Shown piece after piece: positions 24,597-34,694 of a stretch of DNA of 38,782 nucleotides. The notes beneath the pieces are model-generated. The model was not told the origin of the DNA and made no database searches. It worked only from the letters and a program-made list of their open reading frames with translations. Location of the stretch: positions 1 through 38,782 of the forward strand of contig JANQRL010000006.1 in assembly GCA_028284605.1 (NCBI GenBank), read 5' to 3'. This stretch comes from Paracoccaceae bacterium (lineage in GTDB: Bacteria > Pseudomonadota > Alphaproteobacteria > Rhodobacterales > Rhodobacteraceae). The translations under genes were made by a program, and so were the position numbers. The number at the start of each line of letters is the position of its first letter. Within the stretch, counting starts at the first letter, position 1.

Positions 24597-24989
24597 TCAA
24601 GCCGCCCGGCGTTCCCGCCGCTCCATCCCCCAGGCGAGGAAGATACCGACGCCGCCGCCCCAGAGGATCGTAGCGCCGGCGCCGGCGATGTACTCCGCGC
24701 CGCCATAGAGCCAGGGGATCCAGCTGAGCGCGAGGCCGTCGAGGACAATGGCCATTCCGGTGCCAATGGAGAAGCCCAGGGTGATCTGCTCGGTCTTGAG
24801 CCCCACGACCCGGCGGAACAGCACCACGAAGGGCGCCGTGCCCGGGATGATCGCGAGAAACAGCCAGACCCGGTTCAGGCCCTCGTAGATGCCCATCGGG
24901 CCGAGGACCTTCAGAAGCAGGGCGGCGAGGAGCCAGAGCGCGGCCCCCATGGCGAGGGCGCGGACGAGTTGGGGCTGGGAAAGGGGCAT
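24597..24989 (-). CDS. DUF5367-like membrane protein
   Basis: A 130-residue integral membrane protein with four predicted transmembrane segments. It shows FLAIIPGTAPFVVLFRRVVG and LGFSIGTGMAIVLDGLALSW, a pattern I associate with DUF5367; the assignment is moderate. The ATG at 24989 has AGGAGA about nine bases upstream. Two identical-geometry inverted repeats, GTAGT-N4-ACTAC, stand 15 and 53 bases upstream of the ATG and suggest repression by a regulator not encoded here. Confidence 0.65.
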   Translation of the reverse strand: MPLSQPQLVRALAMGAALWLLAALLLKVLGPMGIYEGLNRVWLFLAIIPGTAPFVVLFRRVVGLKTEQITLGFSIGTGMAIVLDGLALSWIPWLYGGAEYIAGAGATILWGGGVGIFLAWGMERRERRAA

Positions 24990-25002
24990 GGCGGACGTCT
25001 CC

Positions 25003-25018
25003 TGTAGTATCTACTACA
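25003..25018. promoter_or_regulatory. Operator-like dyad 1 upstream of DUF5367-like gene
   Basis: TGTAGTATCTACTACA is a perfect dyad: GTAGT-N4-ACTAC with one more matched pair outside each arm. It is 14 bases upstream of the ATG at 24989, overlapping the likely ribosome-site/leader region. Its twin is at 25042-25055. Candidate binders include GntR/YtrA- or BlaI-like repressors; the binder is not evident in the window. Confidence 0.65.
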
Positions 25019-25041
25019 ATCCAGCCCTCACATAGCGGGAC

Positions 25042-25055
25042 GTAGTAACCACTAC
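25042..25055. promoter_or_regulatory. Operator-like dyad 2 upstream of DUF5367-like gene
   Basis: GTAGTAACCACTAC repeats the arms and four-base gap of the dyad at 25003-25018, with centres 38 bases apart. The region is distinctly less GC-rich than its surroundings. Two copies of the same dyad with one geometry are unlikely by chance in such GC-rich DNA. Confidence 0.6.
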
Positions 25056-25147
25056 AAGAGCCAATCGCCCTTTGCCCCAACCCCTACCTTGCAGGGCCGG
25101 GGGCGGGGGTCTAAACCGCGCTCCGACCCATCCCTTGGGAGACGCCC

Positions 25148-25435
25148 ATGTCCATCGATCTCGACACCGCCCGCAAGGTCGCCCATCTCGCCCGGATCCG
25201 GGTCGAGGAGGAGGCGCTGCCGGCGCTCGCCTCGGAATTCAACACCATCCTCGGCTTCATCGAGCAGTTGCAGGAGGTCGATGTGAAGGGGGTGGAGCCC
25301 ATGGTCTCGGTCACGCCGATGCGCCTGAAAAGGCGCGACGACGTGGTAAGCGATGGCGACCAGCAGGCGAAGGTCCTCTCGAACGCGCCGGATGCGCGCG
25401 AGGGGTTCTTTGCCGTCCCGAAGGTGGTGGAGTGA
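25148..25435 (+). CDS. gatC: Glutamyl/aspartyl-tRNA amidotransferase subunit C
   Basis: A 95-residue subunit of the GatCAB amidotransferase, which amidates mischarged Glu-tRNA(Gln) and Asp-tRNA(Asn). Family marks are the start [19 protein letters not shown] and the middle [21 protein letters not shown]; the C-terminal [17 protein letters not shown] also fits. It acts as a small wrap-around stabiliser of GatA and GatB. gatA follows after 37 bases; gatB is not in the window. Confidence 0.97.
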   Translation: MSIDLDTARKVAHLARIRVEEEALPALASEFNTILGFIEQLQEVDVKGVEPMVSVTPMRLKRRDDVVSDGDQQAKVLSNAPDAREGFFAVPKVVE

Positions 25436-25472
25436 CCCCGGCCCGGGCACGGACCGGACGAAGGAACGTCGA

Positions 25473-26957
25473 ATGTCGGAACTGACCAAGCTCACCATCG
25501 CCGCCGCCCGGGATGCCATGGCCTCCGGCGAGCTGACCGCTGTCGAGCTCACCGACGCCTGTCTGGAGGCCATCGACGGGGCCGCGGCGCTCAACGCCTT
25601 CGTCCACAAGACGCCGGAGATCGCCCGCGATCAGGCCAAGGCCGCCGATGCCCGCCGCGGGGCCGACGCCCAGGCGCTGAACGGCATTCCGCTCGGCATC
25701 AAGGACCTCTTCTGCACCAATGGCGTCCCGTCCCAGGCCGGATCGGGCATCCTCGACGGGTTCAAGCCGGAATACGAGAGTACCGTCACCAGCCGGCTCT
25801 TCGAGGCGGGCGCGGTCATGCTGGGCAAGCTCAACATGGACGAGTTCGCCATGGGAAGCTCCAACGAGACCTCGGTCTACGGCAATGCGGTGAATCCCTG
25901 GCGGCGCGGCAATGACGAGGCGGCGCTGACCCCGGGCGGCTCCTCTGGCGGCTCGGCCTCCGCCGTGGCCGCGGACCTCTGCCTCGGCGCCACCGGCACC
26001 GATACCGGCGGCTCGATCCGCCAGCCCGCGGCCTTCACCGGCATCACCGGTGTGAAGCCCACCTATGGCCGCTGCTCGCGCTGGGGGATCGTGGCCTTCG
26101 CCTCGTCCCTCGATCAGGCCGGGCCGATGACCAAGGATGTGCGCGACGCGGCGATCATGCTGGGCGCCATGGCCGGTCACGACCCGAAGGATTCCACCTC
26201 CGCCGATCTGGCCGTCCCGGATTTCGAGGCCGCGCTCACGGGCGATATCCGCGGCAAGGTGATCGGCATCCCCCGCGAATACCGCATGGAGGGGATGCCG
26301 GAGGAGATCGAGGCGCTCTGGGCCGAGGGGCGCAAGATGATGGAGGAGGCCGGCGCGAAGATCGTCGACATCTCGCTGCCGCATACGAAATACGCGCTCC
26401 CCGCCTATTACGTGATCGCCCCGGCCGAGGCATCCTCGAACCTCGCGCGCTATGACGGGGTGCGGTTCGGGCACCGCGCCAAGCTCGCCCAGGGCGATGG
26501 CATCACCGAGATGTATGAAAAGACCCGCGCCGAGGGGTTCGGCGATGAGGTCAAGCGCCGGGTGATGATCGGGACCTATGTGCTCTCCGCCGGGTTCTAC
26601 GACGCCTACTACAATCGCGCCCGGAAGGTGCGGACACTGATCAAGCGCGATTTCGAGCAGGTCTTCGCACAAGGCGTCGAGGCGATCCTGACCCCGGCGA
26701 CGCCATCGGCCGCCTTCGGGCTGGGCGAGATGGAGGATGCCGATCCGGTGGCGATGTATCTCAACGACATCTTCACGGTGACGGTGAACCTCGCCGGGCT
26801 GCCGGGGATTTCGGTGCCCGCCGGCCTCGACCGGCAGGGCCTGCCGCTCGGGCTCCAGCTCATCGGGCGGCCCTGGGAGGAGGCGGATTTGCTCAACGCC
26901 GCCTATTCACTGGAACGTGCGGCCGGATTTGTGGCCAAGCCCGCCAAGTGGTGGTAA
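25473..26957 (+). CDS. gatA: Glutamyl/aspartyl-tRNA amidotransferase subunit A
   Basis: A 494-residue amidase-signature enzyme that releases ammonia from glutamine for GatB. The Ser-cisSer-Lys triad is intact: K77 in [10 protein letters not shown], cis-Ser S157 in [12 protein letters not shown], and nucleophile S181 in [11 protein letters not shown]. Length is usual for the family. The ATG at 25473 follows AAGGA; the open frame extending upstream overlaps gatC and is not coding. It forms a unit with gatC. The next gene, a lipoprotein, starts 37 bases after its TAA. Confidence 0.97.
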   Translation: MSELTKLTIAAARDAMASGELTAVELTDACLEAIDGAAALNAFVHKTPEIARDQAKAADARRGADAQALNGIPLGIKDLFCTNGVPSQAGSGILDGFKPEYESTVTSRLFEAGAVMLGKLNMDEFAMGSSNETSVYGNAVNPWRRGNDEAALTPGGSSGGSASAVAADLCLGATGTDTGGSIRQPAAFTGITGVKPTYGRCSRWGIVAFASSLDQAGPMTKDVRDAAIMLGAMAGHDPKDSTSADLAVPDFEAALTGDIRGKVIGIPREYRMEGMPEEIEALWAEGRKMMEEAGAKIVDISLPHTKYALPAYYVIAPAEASSNLARYDGVRFGHRAKLAQGDGITEMYEKTRAEGFGDEVKRRVMIGTYVLSAGFYDAYYNRARKVRTLIKRDFEQVFAQGVEAILTPATPSAAFGLGEMEDADPVAMYLNDIFTVTVNLAGLPGISVPAGLDRQGLPLGLQLIGRPWEEADLLNAAYSLERAAGFVAKPAKWW

Positions 26958-26994
26958 AGGGCCCGGTCAAGAAACGCTTGAAGGGCGCGGAGTA

Positions 26995-27756
26995 GTGGTC
27001 AGACCTGTTTTTCTTGTCAGCGGCGCGCTTCTGGCGCTGGCGGCTTGTGGCGGGCCGCAAGTACCCGACAGCGGGGCCGGGGTCGGCTTTGGCGATTATG
27101 CGTCCTACGAGGTCGAACGTGCCCGCCGTGAAGCGATGCTGGCCGGGGATGCGCCGCTGACCGGGCCGGCACCCCAGACCATCGATGCCGGCGGGCCGGC
27201 GATCACGTCGCAGGAATTGAGCGCGGTGGGGATCGGGCAGGCTACGCAGAGCCAGACCGTCCAGACCCAGACGGCGCAGACCGAGACCGCCGCGCCTGTT
27301 TCCGGCCGGGCCGCCGCCGTCCAGGCCCAGCCCGGCAATGCGGCGCCGGTGCTGGTCAACAATCCCGGCATCTCCGACGAGCAGGATTTCAACGCCGTCT
27401 CGTCGCGCGAGAGCATCGAGAGCGATGCCGAGCGCCGCGCGGCGCAGATCGCGAACTATCAGGTGATCGGCCCCGAGGCGCTGCCGGAGCGGACCGGCAA
27501 TACCGGGCCGAATATCGTGGCCTTCGCGCTTCAGACCAGCAATGCGAAGGGGCAGGCGATCTACAGCCGGTCGCTGCTCTCCGGCCAGGCGCGGTTCCAG
27601 CGCAATTGCGCGCGCTACCGCTCGCCGGACGAGGCGCAGCGCGATTTCCTCTCGCGCGGCGGGCCGCAGCGCGATCCCCGCGGGATCGACCCCGACGGCG
27701 ACGGGTTCGCCTGCGGCTGGGACCCGACGCCGTTCCGGCAGGTGGCGCGGAACTGA
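26995..27756 (+). CDS. Lipoprotein with excalibur-like calcium-binding C-terminus
   Basis: A 253-residue predicted lipoprotein starting at GTG 26995 (MVRPVFLVSGALLALAACGG), with the lipidated Cys in LAAC at residue 18. The middle (about 80-125) is Gln/Thr/Ala-rich and low complexity (QTVQTQTAQTET), probably a flexible linker. The C-terminus has CARYRSPDEAQRDFL and DPDGDGFACGWDP, an excalibur-type Asp-x-Asp-x-Asp-Gly-xx-Cys loop that would bind calcium with one disulfide. It reaches the cell envelope. The stop overlaps the downstream amidase, whose product acts on peptidoglycan, so the two may work together at the cell wall. Confidence 0.77.
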   Translation: MVRPVFLVSGALLALAACGGPQVPDSGAGVGFGDYASYEVERARREAMLAGDAPLTGPAPQTIDAGGPAITSQELSAVGIGQATQSQTVQTQTAQTETAAPVSGRAAAVQAQPGNAAPVLVNNPGISDEQDFNAVSSRESIESDAERRAAQIANYQVIGPEALPERTGNTGPNIVAFALQTSNAKGQAIYSRSLLSGQARFQRNCARYRSPDEAQRDFLSRGGPQRDPRGIDPDGDGFACGWDPTPFRQVARN

Positions 27757-28454
27757 GCCTCTCGCCGAACCACGGGCCGCGCCGGGGCGGCAGGCGCCCG
27801 CGGCTGATCGTGCTGCATTACACCGCGATGGAAAGCTGCGAGGCGGCGCGCGACCGGCTTTGCGATCCCGTGGCGGAGGTCTCGGCCCATTATCTGATCG
27901 GGCGGGGCGGCGCTGTGCTGGCGCTCGTCGACGAGGCGCGGCGCGCCTGGCATGCCGGGGCCGGGGAATGGGGCGGGTGCCGGGACATCAACTCGGCCTC
28001 GATCGGGATCGAATTGGACAATGACGGGCGCTCCCCCTTTGCCGAGCCGCAGATGGCGGCTTTGGAGGGGCTCTTGCCCGGCATCATGGCGCGGTGGGAC
28101 ATCCCGCCGGAGGGCGTGATCGGGCATAGCGACATGGCCTATGCGCGCAAATCCGACCCCGGCCCGCTCTTCGACTGGGCGCGGCTGGCCCGCGCTGGGC
28201 TCTCGGTCTGGCCGGAAAGCGGCGTGGCCCCGGGCGGTCCGGCGGACTACGCGACGCCGGAGACTATCGGGGCCTTCGCCGCCGCTCTGCGCCGGTTCGG
28301 CTATGCCGCCCCGGACCCGGCGCCGCCGCTCCTGCTCCACGCCTTCCGGATGCGGTTCAGGCCCGATGGCGGGGCCTTCGATGCCCGCGATCTGGCGCTC
28401 GCCGAGGATCTCGCGCGGCGCTTTCCCGTTGACCCGGGGCTTGCGGAGACATAG
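27753..28454 (+). CDS. AmpD-type N-acetylmuramoyl-L-alanine amidase
   Basis: A 233-residue zinc amidase_2 enzyme. It has RLIVLHYTAMESCEAA (first zinc His), VSAHYLIGRGG, INSASIGIELDNDG, and VIGHSDMAYARKSDPGPLF (second His and Asp ligands). It cleaves the muramyl-peptide bond, recycling or remodelling wall. No ATG, GTG or TTG sits before the conserved SPNHGPRRGG start; the first usable codon is CTG at 27753, overlapping the lipoprotein stop as CTGA, just like the ATGA and GTGA overlaps elsewhere in the window. The amidase is therefore inferred to start at CTG. There is no signal peptide, as in cytosolic AmpD. Confidence 0.85.
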   Translation: MSLSPNHGPRRGGRRPRLIVLHYTAMESCEAARDRLCDPVAEVSAHYLIGRGGAVLALVDEARRAWHAGAGEWGGCRDINSASIGIELDNDGRSPFAEPQMAALEGLLPGIMARWDIPPEGVIGHSDMAYARKSDPGPLFDWARLARAGLSVWPESGVAPGGPADYATPETIGAFAAALRRFGYAAPDPAPPLLLHAFRMRFRPDGGAFDARDLALAEDLARRFPVDPGLAET

Positions 28455-28461
28455 CTGAGCC

Positions 28462-28813
28462 GGGCGCGGAGGGCCGGATGGCCGCTCGGGCCCCGGCCCG
28501 AGAGGAAAGTCCGGACTCCCTCAGGCAACGGTGCCGGGTAACGCCCGGGCGGGGCAACCCGACGGACAGCGCCACAGAGATCAGACCGCCCGGCATCGGC
28601 CGGGTAAGGGTGAAACGGTGGGGTAAGAGCCCACCGCGGGACGGGCAACCGGACCGGCAAGGCAAGCCCCACCGGGAGCAATGCCAAATAGGGGCCACAT
28701 GATGGGGTGCCTGACCCTGGTGGCCCGGGTCGGCAGCACGAGGCGGCGGGCGACCGCCGTCCCAGAGGAATGGCCATCCTCGACAGAATCCGGCTTACAG
28801 GCCCTCCGCGCGT
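28462..28813 (+). ncRNA. rnpB: RNase P RNA (bacterial type A)
   Basis: The conserved core GAGGAAAGTCCGGACTCC is at about 28491, a later GGTAAGGGTGAAACGGTGGGG run fits the P10-11 region, and the 3' end carries CAGAATCCGGCTTACAGG, the universal J-region. The 5' end GCGCGGAGGGCC (28464-28475) pairs with GGCCCTCCGCGC (28800-28811) to close helix P1. The RNA is the catalytic subunit that trims tRNA 5' ends. It starts just after the amidase gene. Ends are approximate. Confidence 0.95.
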
Positions 28814-28912
28814 TTCCAAGTAGCCCCGGATGACCGTCTGTCAGATGGCTTCTCGGGTTCGACGCTTACCGCTGCGCTGACAGTCCCGGGCGCGGTCTGG
28901 CCCGATGCGATC

Positions 28913-29473
28913 TCAGGCTTTGGCCGCCTGCGAACAGAGCTGTTTAAGCGTTTCGAGTTGCTGCAACAGGTGCTCACGGTTCTTGGCATAGCCCTTGGCC
29001 GCGCGGGCGGAGCGCTGGATGAACTCCGCGAGCCTTTCCGGCGAGGTCCCCGCCTCCTTGAGCGCGGCCCGATGGGGCATCAGGACGTTGGCGATGACGG
29101 CCTGAAACCGCTGTGCCGCGATTTCCAGCTCCGCACGAGAGCCTTCGTCGAACCCATCCTCGATGTCCTGGGCATTGGGCGTCGCGCGCACGAGGTCGAA
29201 GCCGGCCACTGTCATCCGGTCGAAAACGACATCAAGCTGAGCGCCGAGGCCCTGCGTTTCCGCGAGGTCCGCCTCGATCCGCGCAACCACGTCTTCGGTG
29301 TAGGCGCGGATATAGGCGCACAGGATGTCGTCCTTGCTGCGAAAGGTCTTGTAGAGCGTCTGGCGGGCGATCCCGGCCTCTTGAGCGATGTCACCCATGC
29401 TCGTGCGTTTGACACCATAGCGGGAGAAGGCTCGCAGAGCGGCCTCCAGTATCCTCTTCTTTGGGTCAGACAT
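28913..29473 (-). CDS. TetR family repressor divergent to hydrolase
   Basis: A 186-residue TetR protein: HTH around 20-45 (GVKRTSMGDIAQEAGIARQ, then LYKTFRSKDDILCAY), followed by a helical ligand domain. It starts MSDPKKRILEAALRAF; a second ATG at 29482 would add three residues. A -35 TTGACA (29508-29503) with 17-base spacing to AATATG (29485-29480) predicts transcription from about 29473, i.e. a leaderless message beginning at that ATG. Two matching dyads (29483-29509 and 29513-29535) in the divergent promoter make autorepression and repression of the hydrolase the likely arrangement. Confidence 0.87.
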   Translation of the reverse strand: MSDPKKRILEAALRAFSRYGVKRTSMGDIAQEAGIARQTLYKTFRSKDDILCAYIRAYTEDVVARIEADLAETQGLGAQLDVVFDRMTVAGFDLVRATPNAQDIEDGFDEGSRAELEIAAQRFQAVIANVLMPHRAALKEAGTSPERLAEFIQRSARAAKGYAKNREHLLQQLETLKQLCSQAAKA

Positions 29474-29482
29474 GGGCGACAT

Positions 29483-29509
29483 ATTGACAAGAGTGCAAAA
29501 AGTGTCAAT
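29483..29509. promoter_or_regulatory. Operator 1, TGACA-N13-TGTCA dyad
   Basis: ATTGACA (29483-29489) and TGTCAAT (29503-29509) form a perfect seven-base dyad around a 13-base centre. It contains the -35 TTGACA and overlaps the -10 of the TetR promoter. It is the stronger of two copies. Binding by the neighbouring TetR is inferred. Confidence 0.72.
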
Positions 29510-29512
29510 TGA

Positions 29513-29535
29513 TGACAAGTATACAGAATCTGTCA
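29513..29535. promoter_or_regulatory. Operator 2, TGACA-N13-TGTCA dyad
   Basis: TGACA (29513-29517) and TGTCA (29531-29535) repeat the first operator with the same 13-base centre. The left arms of the two sites are 28 bases apart. The pair sits 41-63 bases before the ATG of the hydrolase gene, where it would block its promoter. Confidence 0.7.
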
Positions 29536-29575
29536 CCATGGCGCTTCGCCACCCGGCATGGAAAGGACCCCTCGA

Positions 29576-30481
29576 ATGATCTATGGAATGCTGGCGGATA
29601 TGGCGACGAAGCCCCGCGCGCCCCTCTTCGACTCGCCGGTCAATTGGGACCTCGCATATGAGGACGTGGCGTTTAGCACGGCCGATGGTGTGACCCTGCG
29701 CGGTTGGCTCATCAATCCGGGTCAGGACAAGGTCATCATCCAGAGCCATTTCGGCATCTTCAGCTGCCGGTCCGGATACACCAATGACGGCAAGCCGCGG
29801 ATGATGCGGGCCTGGCCGTCGGACATCCCCTTCCTGCGGCATATCCAAGCGTTTGCGCGAGCCGGGTACACCGTGCTGGCCTATGACCTGCGCAACCATG
29901 GTGCCAGCGACCCCGGCACGTCTCCGTATTCGTGGGACGGGCAGGCGGAGTATCGGGACATTCTGGCGGCGGTGTGTTTCATCACTTCGCATCCTAACTA
30001 CACGGACGCGCCCATCGGCATGCTCAATATCTGCCTGTCATCGAGCGCGGCCACCCTCGCCCACGGTGTCGAAGGCGGGTTGGAGACCATCGGCACCATC
30101 AAGGCCCATGTGGTCGTCCAACCGCTCTATAGCGGCACCTGGTTCCGGCAGATGCGCATCCCGGGCTTCATGATCCGTGGTGCGATCCGCACGAGTGTGC
30201 GGCGCGGCGGCCCGGATTTTGACAAATCGCCCATCGACCGGGTCAGGCTCATCAACAAGCCGACCATGGTGATCCAGAACAGAAACGACCCGATGGCCGA
30301 TATGGACTATGTGAACGCCTATTACGACGCCTTGGATGTCGAGAAAGAGATGGTCTGGACCGACGTCGGCAAGAGCCGTCTCGCCGGCTATGCCGATCTC
30401 GGGGAGCACCCGGAGAAGGTCATCGGTTGGTTCGACAGGTTTGTGGCCCGGCGCGAAACGGCAGAGCTCATGGCCAAGTAA
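29576..30481 (+). CDS. Alpha/beta-hydrolase with Cys at the nucleophile elbow
   Basis: A 301-residue alpha/beta-hydrolase: a strand/oxyanion region VIIQSHFGIFSCRSGY, AYDLRNHGASDPG after strand 4, and the nucleophile elbow IGMLNICLSSSAATLA. At the usual Gly-x-Ser-x-Gly position the residues read Asn-Ile-Cys-Leu-Ser, so C153 takes the place of the serine. Candidate acid is D238 (NRNDPMAD) and base H279 (LGEHPEK). This Cys-Asp-His set recalls dienelactone hydrolases, but the flanking glycines are changed. The ATG at 29576 is preferred over 29558 because AAAGGA lies about nine bases before it. Regulated by the divergent TetR. Confidence 0.8.
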   Translation: MIYGMLADMATKPRAPLFDSPVNWDLAYEDVAFSTADGVTLRGWLINPGQDKVIIQSHFGIFSCRSGYTNDGKPRMMRAWPSDIPFLRHIQAFARAGYTVLAYDLRNHGASDPGTSPYSWDGQAEYRDILAAVCFITSHPNYTDAPIGMLNICLSSSAATLAHGVEGGLETIGTIKAHVVVQPLYSGTWFRQMRIPGFMIRGAIRTSVRRGGPDFDKSPIDRVRLINKPTMVIQNRNDPMADMDYVNAYYDALDVEKEMVWTDVGKSRLAGYADLGEHPEKVIGWFDRFVARRETAELMAK

Positions 30482-30665
30482 CGTTCGGTGCGACAATTGC
30501 GGAAGAGCGGCGCGGCGGAGCCGCGAATAGGGCGCTGTGCCTGACCGACACTGTCAACGCTGTTTCACAACGGACGCCGAACGAACGGCCGCTTTCTCCG
30601 CGAGGCCGCTCCGCAACCGAAATCCGCCTTCGCCGCGACCGGCGAACGCAGCGCTTGTCTCGGGC

Positions 30666-33038
<2,373 letters not shown>

Positions 33039-33175
33039 GGGGATGTCCTCCACTTGGTCCCTGTCTTTGGTGCACCTTGGGCGGGGGCCGGTAGCGCTAC
33101 CTTGATTCATGTCATGCTAGCCTGACAGATCCCGGAATAACCCTGAGATGCGACATTTTCTTGTGGGAGGCGGAT

Positions 33176-33547
33176 ATGGACCCGGCGGCGCTTATTTCTC
33201 TGGCGGAACGCATCGAGGCTGATCCGAGCTACGACGCGGCGCTGACCCGGACGGCGTTCGACATGGTGGAGAGCCATCTGCCGGAGGTGGACCGCGCGAT
33301 GATTCGCAACGGCGCGCTCGGCGGGGTGGAGGCGGTGCTGCTGATCATCGATCACGGCTTTCCCGGCTGGGCGATCTCGATGCAGGGCACGGCGAGCGAG
33401 GCGGACGGGCACTGGACGGTGTCGCTGAGGAAATCCGACATCCGGGACGAGGACCCGTTCGTGGGCGTCGGGCACGGGCCCCGGCTCTCCAACGCGCTGA
33501 TCGGGGCGCTCCTGAAGGCGCTGGCGCGCAAGCCCGCGGAGACCTGA
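33176..33547 (+). CDS. Small protein resembling the phage ABA-sandwich domain
   Basis: A 123-residue cytoplasmic protein. LISLAERIEADPSYDAALTRTAF, in two stretches at the start, then AVLLIIDHGFPGWAISM and NALIGALLKALARK at the end, resemble the small phage ABA-sandwich (DUF2591-like) domain found in phage and bacterial genomes. The resemblance is from memory and not strong. The ATG at 33176 follows GGGAGG; a TTG at 33161 also exists. It sits between ppsA and rpmG without other phage genes, so it may be a stray domesticated gene. Confidence 0.55.
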   Translation: MDPAALISLAERIEADPSYDAALTRTAFDMVESHLPEVDRAMIRNGALGGVEAVLLIIDHGFPGWAISMQGTASEADGHWTVSLRKSDIRDEDPFVGVGHGPRLSNALIGALLKALARKPAET

Positions 33548-33641
33548 AACCGGTTGACAGGGCAGGCGGACCCGGTAGAAGGCGGCGTTCAACCGGATTG
33601 ACCCCGGCCCCGCGCGCGGCCGGATGAGGAGAGCCCGAGAC

Positions 33642-33809
33642 ATGGCGAAGCCGACGACGATCAAGATCCGCCTGAACTCCACCGCGGGGACCGGGCATTT
33701 CTACGTGACGAAGAAGAACGCCCGGACCATGACCGAGAAGATGGTGGTGCGGAAATACGACCCCGTGGCGCGCAAGCATGTCGAATACAAGGAAGGCAAG
33801 ATCAAGTAG
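33642..33809 (+). CDS. rpmG: 50S ribosomal protein L33
   Basis: A 55-residue large-subunit protein. It begins [20 protein letters not shown] and continues with the conserved [24 protein letters not shown] and KEGKIK. It lacks the four zinc Cys of the alternative zinc form, so it is the Cys-free type. The ATG at 33642 is chosen over one at 33624 by the standard family start. A terminator-like hairpin follows at 33834-33859. Confidence 0.97.
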   Translation: MAKPTTIKIRLNSTAGTGHFYVTKKNARTMTEKMVVRKYDPVARKHVEYKEGKIK

Positions 33810-33833
33810 GATCGCCTGACCTGACGTATCGAA

Positions 33834-33859
33834 GGGCCGCGCCGCCGGGTGCGGCCTTT
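33834..33859 (+). terminator. Hairpin terminator after rpmG
   Basis: GGCCGC (33835-33840) pairs with GCGGCC (33851-33856) across a ten-base loop, and a short TTTG run follows. It lies about 25 bases after the L33 stop and before the GNAT gene. The T-run is short, so efficiency is uncertain. Confidence 0.6.
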
Positions 33860-33877
33860 GTCGTTTGGAGGGAGGCC

Positions 33878-34384
33878 ATGCAGGATATCACCGATCTGAC
33901 CGTGCGCACGGCGCGGCGCGAGGACCTTGCGGCGCTCGACGCGCTCTTCGCGCGCAGCTACCCGGTGCTGCTCAAGGCCGACTATCCGGCGTCTGTTTTG
34001 GTGACGGCGGTGCCGCTGATCTCCCGCGCGCAGCCGCGGCTTCTGGCGACGGGCACCTATTATGTGGCGGAGCTCGATGGCCGGATCGCCGGGGCCGGCG
34101 GCTGGACCAAGGCGCGGCCCGGTGGGCGGGCGCGGCGCGGGGTGGCCCATATCCGGCATTTCGCCACCGATGCCGCCCTGACCCGGCGCGGGGTGGGGCG
34201 GGCACTGATGCTGCGGGTCTTCGAGGCGGCCCGCCGCGCCGGGATCGGCCGGCTCCACTGCATGTCGACCCGCAGCGCGGTGCCGTTCTATGCCGCCATG
34301 GGCTTCGAGACCCTCGGTGAGCGGTCTGTGCCTTTGGCACCCGGGATCGACTTCCCTGCGGTGGCCATGACCCGCCGCCTCTGA
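33878..34384 (+). CDS. GNAT family N-acetyltransferase
   Basis: A 168-residue acetyltransferase. The GNAT acetyl-CoA loop appears as TRRGVGRALMLRVFEAARRAG (R-x-x-G-x-G/A as RRGVGRA), and the fold ends with VPFYAAMGFETLGERSVPL. It probably transfers an acetyl group to a small molecule or protein N-terminus; no substrate can be named. It starts at the ATG at 33878 and its 3' end faces the Bax-inhibitor gene across palindromes. Confidence 0.85.
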   Translation: MQDITDLTVRTARREDLAALDALFARSYPVLLKADYPASVLVTAVPLISRAQPRLLATGTYYVAELDGRIAGAGGWTKARPGGRARRGVAHIRHFATDAALTRRGVGRALMLRVFEAARRAGIGRLHCMSTRSAVPFYAAMGFETLGERSVPLAPGIDFPAVAMTRRL

Positions 34385-34408
34385 GCGCGGCCTGCTGTTC
34401 CGGCGCGG

Positions 34409-34451
34409 CAAAACCCTTGCAAGGGTTTTGTCAGACCCTTCGAAGGGTCTG
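34409..34451. repeat. Palindrome pair, family 2 (copy E1)
   Basis: A perfect 22-base palindrome with arms CAAAACCCTTG (34409-34430) is followed after one base by the perfect 20-base palindrome with arms CAGACCCTTC (34432-34451). It lies after the GNAT stop in a convergent gene junction. The same pair repeats at 34512-34554 and, inverted, at 3-45. Confidence 0.9.
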
Positions 34452-34511
34452 GTTTCGCCCGGGCGCCACGAGCCCGCCGCGACCTAGGCGGCCCGTCTGG
34501 CCTCGCCGGGA

Positions 34512-34554
34512 CAAAACTCTTGGAAGAGTTTTGCCAGACCCTTCGAAGGGTCTG
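34512..34554. repeat. Palindrome pair, family 2 (copy E2)
   Basis: A palindrome with arms CAAAACTCTT and AAGAGTTTTG around GG (34512-34533) is followed after one base by the CAGACCCTTC palindrome (34535-34554). Against copy E1 the C at the third arm position became T and its partner G became A, so the symmetry survived the change. The 60 bases between E1 and E2 contain no gene. Confidence 0.9.
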
Positions 34555-34650
34555 GCGGCCGGCCCTGGGCTTGGTGGCCGGAACCGGTCTGTCGCGCTGT
34601 CCCGATTCGCGGCGCTGCGCGATCCGTGCCCTGACGGGCGGATACAAGAA

Positions 34651-34670
34651 GGGCCGCCCGAAGGCGGCCC
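34651..34670 (-). terminator. Rho-independent-like terminator after Bax-inhibitor gene
   Basis: On the minus strand GGGCCGCC-TTCG-GGCGGCCC forms an eight-pair stem with a UUCG loop, followed by TTCTTGT. It is about 25 bases past the stop of the minus-strand YccA-family gene. It is the clearest classical terminator in the window, in contrast to the palindrome pair beside it. Confidence 0.8.
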
Positions 34671-34694
34671 CGTCCGATTGTCTTGTCTGCCTGT

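Noticed and set aside
30482-30665. Short GC-rich hairpins between the hydrolase and ppsA genes
   Set aside because: They match neither palindrome family nor a T-tailed terminator; ordinary for GC-rich spacer DNA.
33102-33115. FNR-like box TTGATTCATGTCAT between ppsA and the ABA-like gene
   Set aside because: Two arm mismatches and no good spacing to a promoter; too weak beside the sites at 9541 and 21989.
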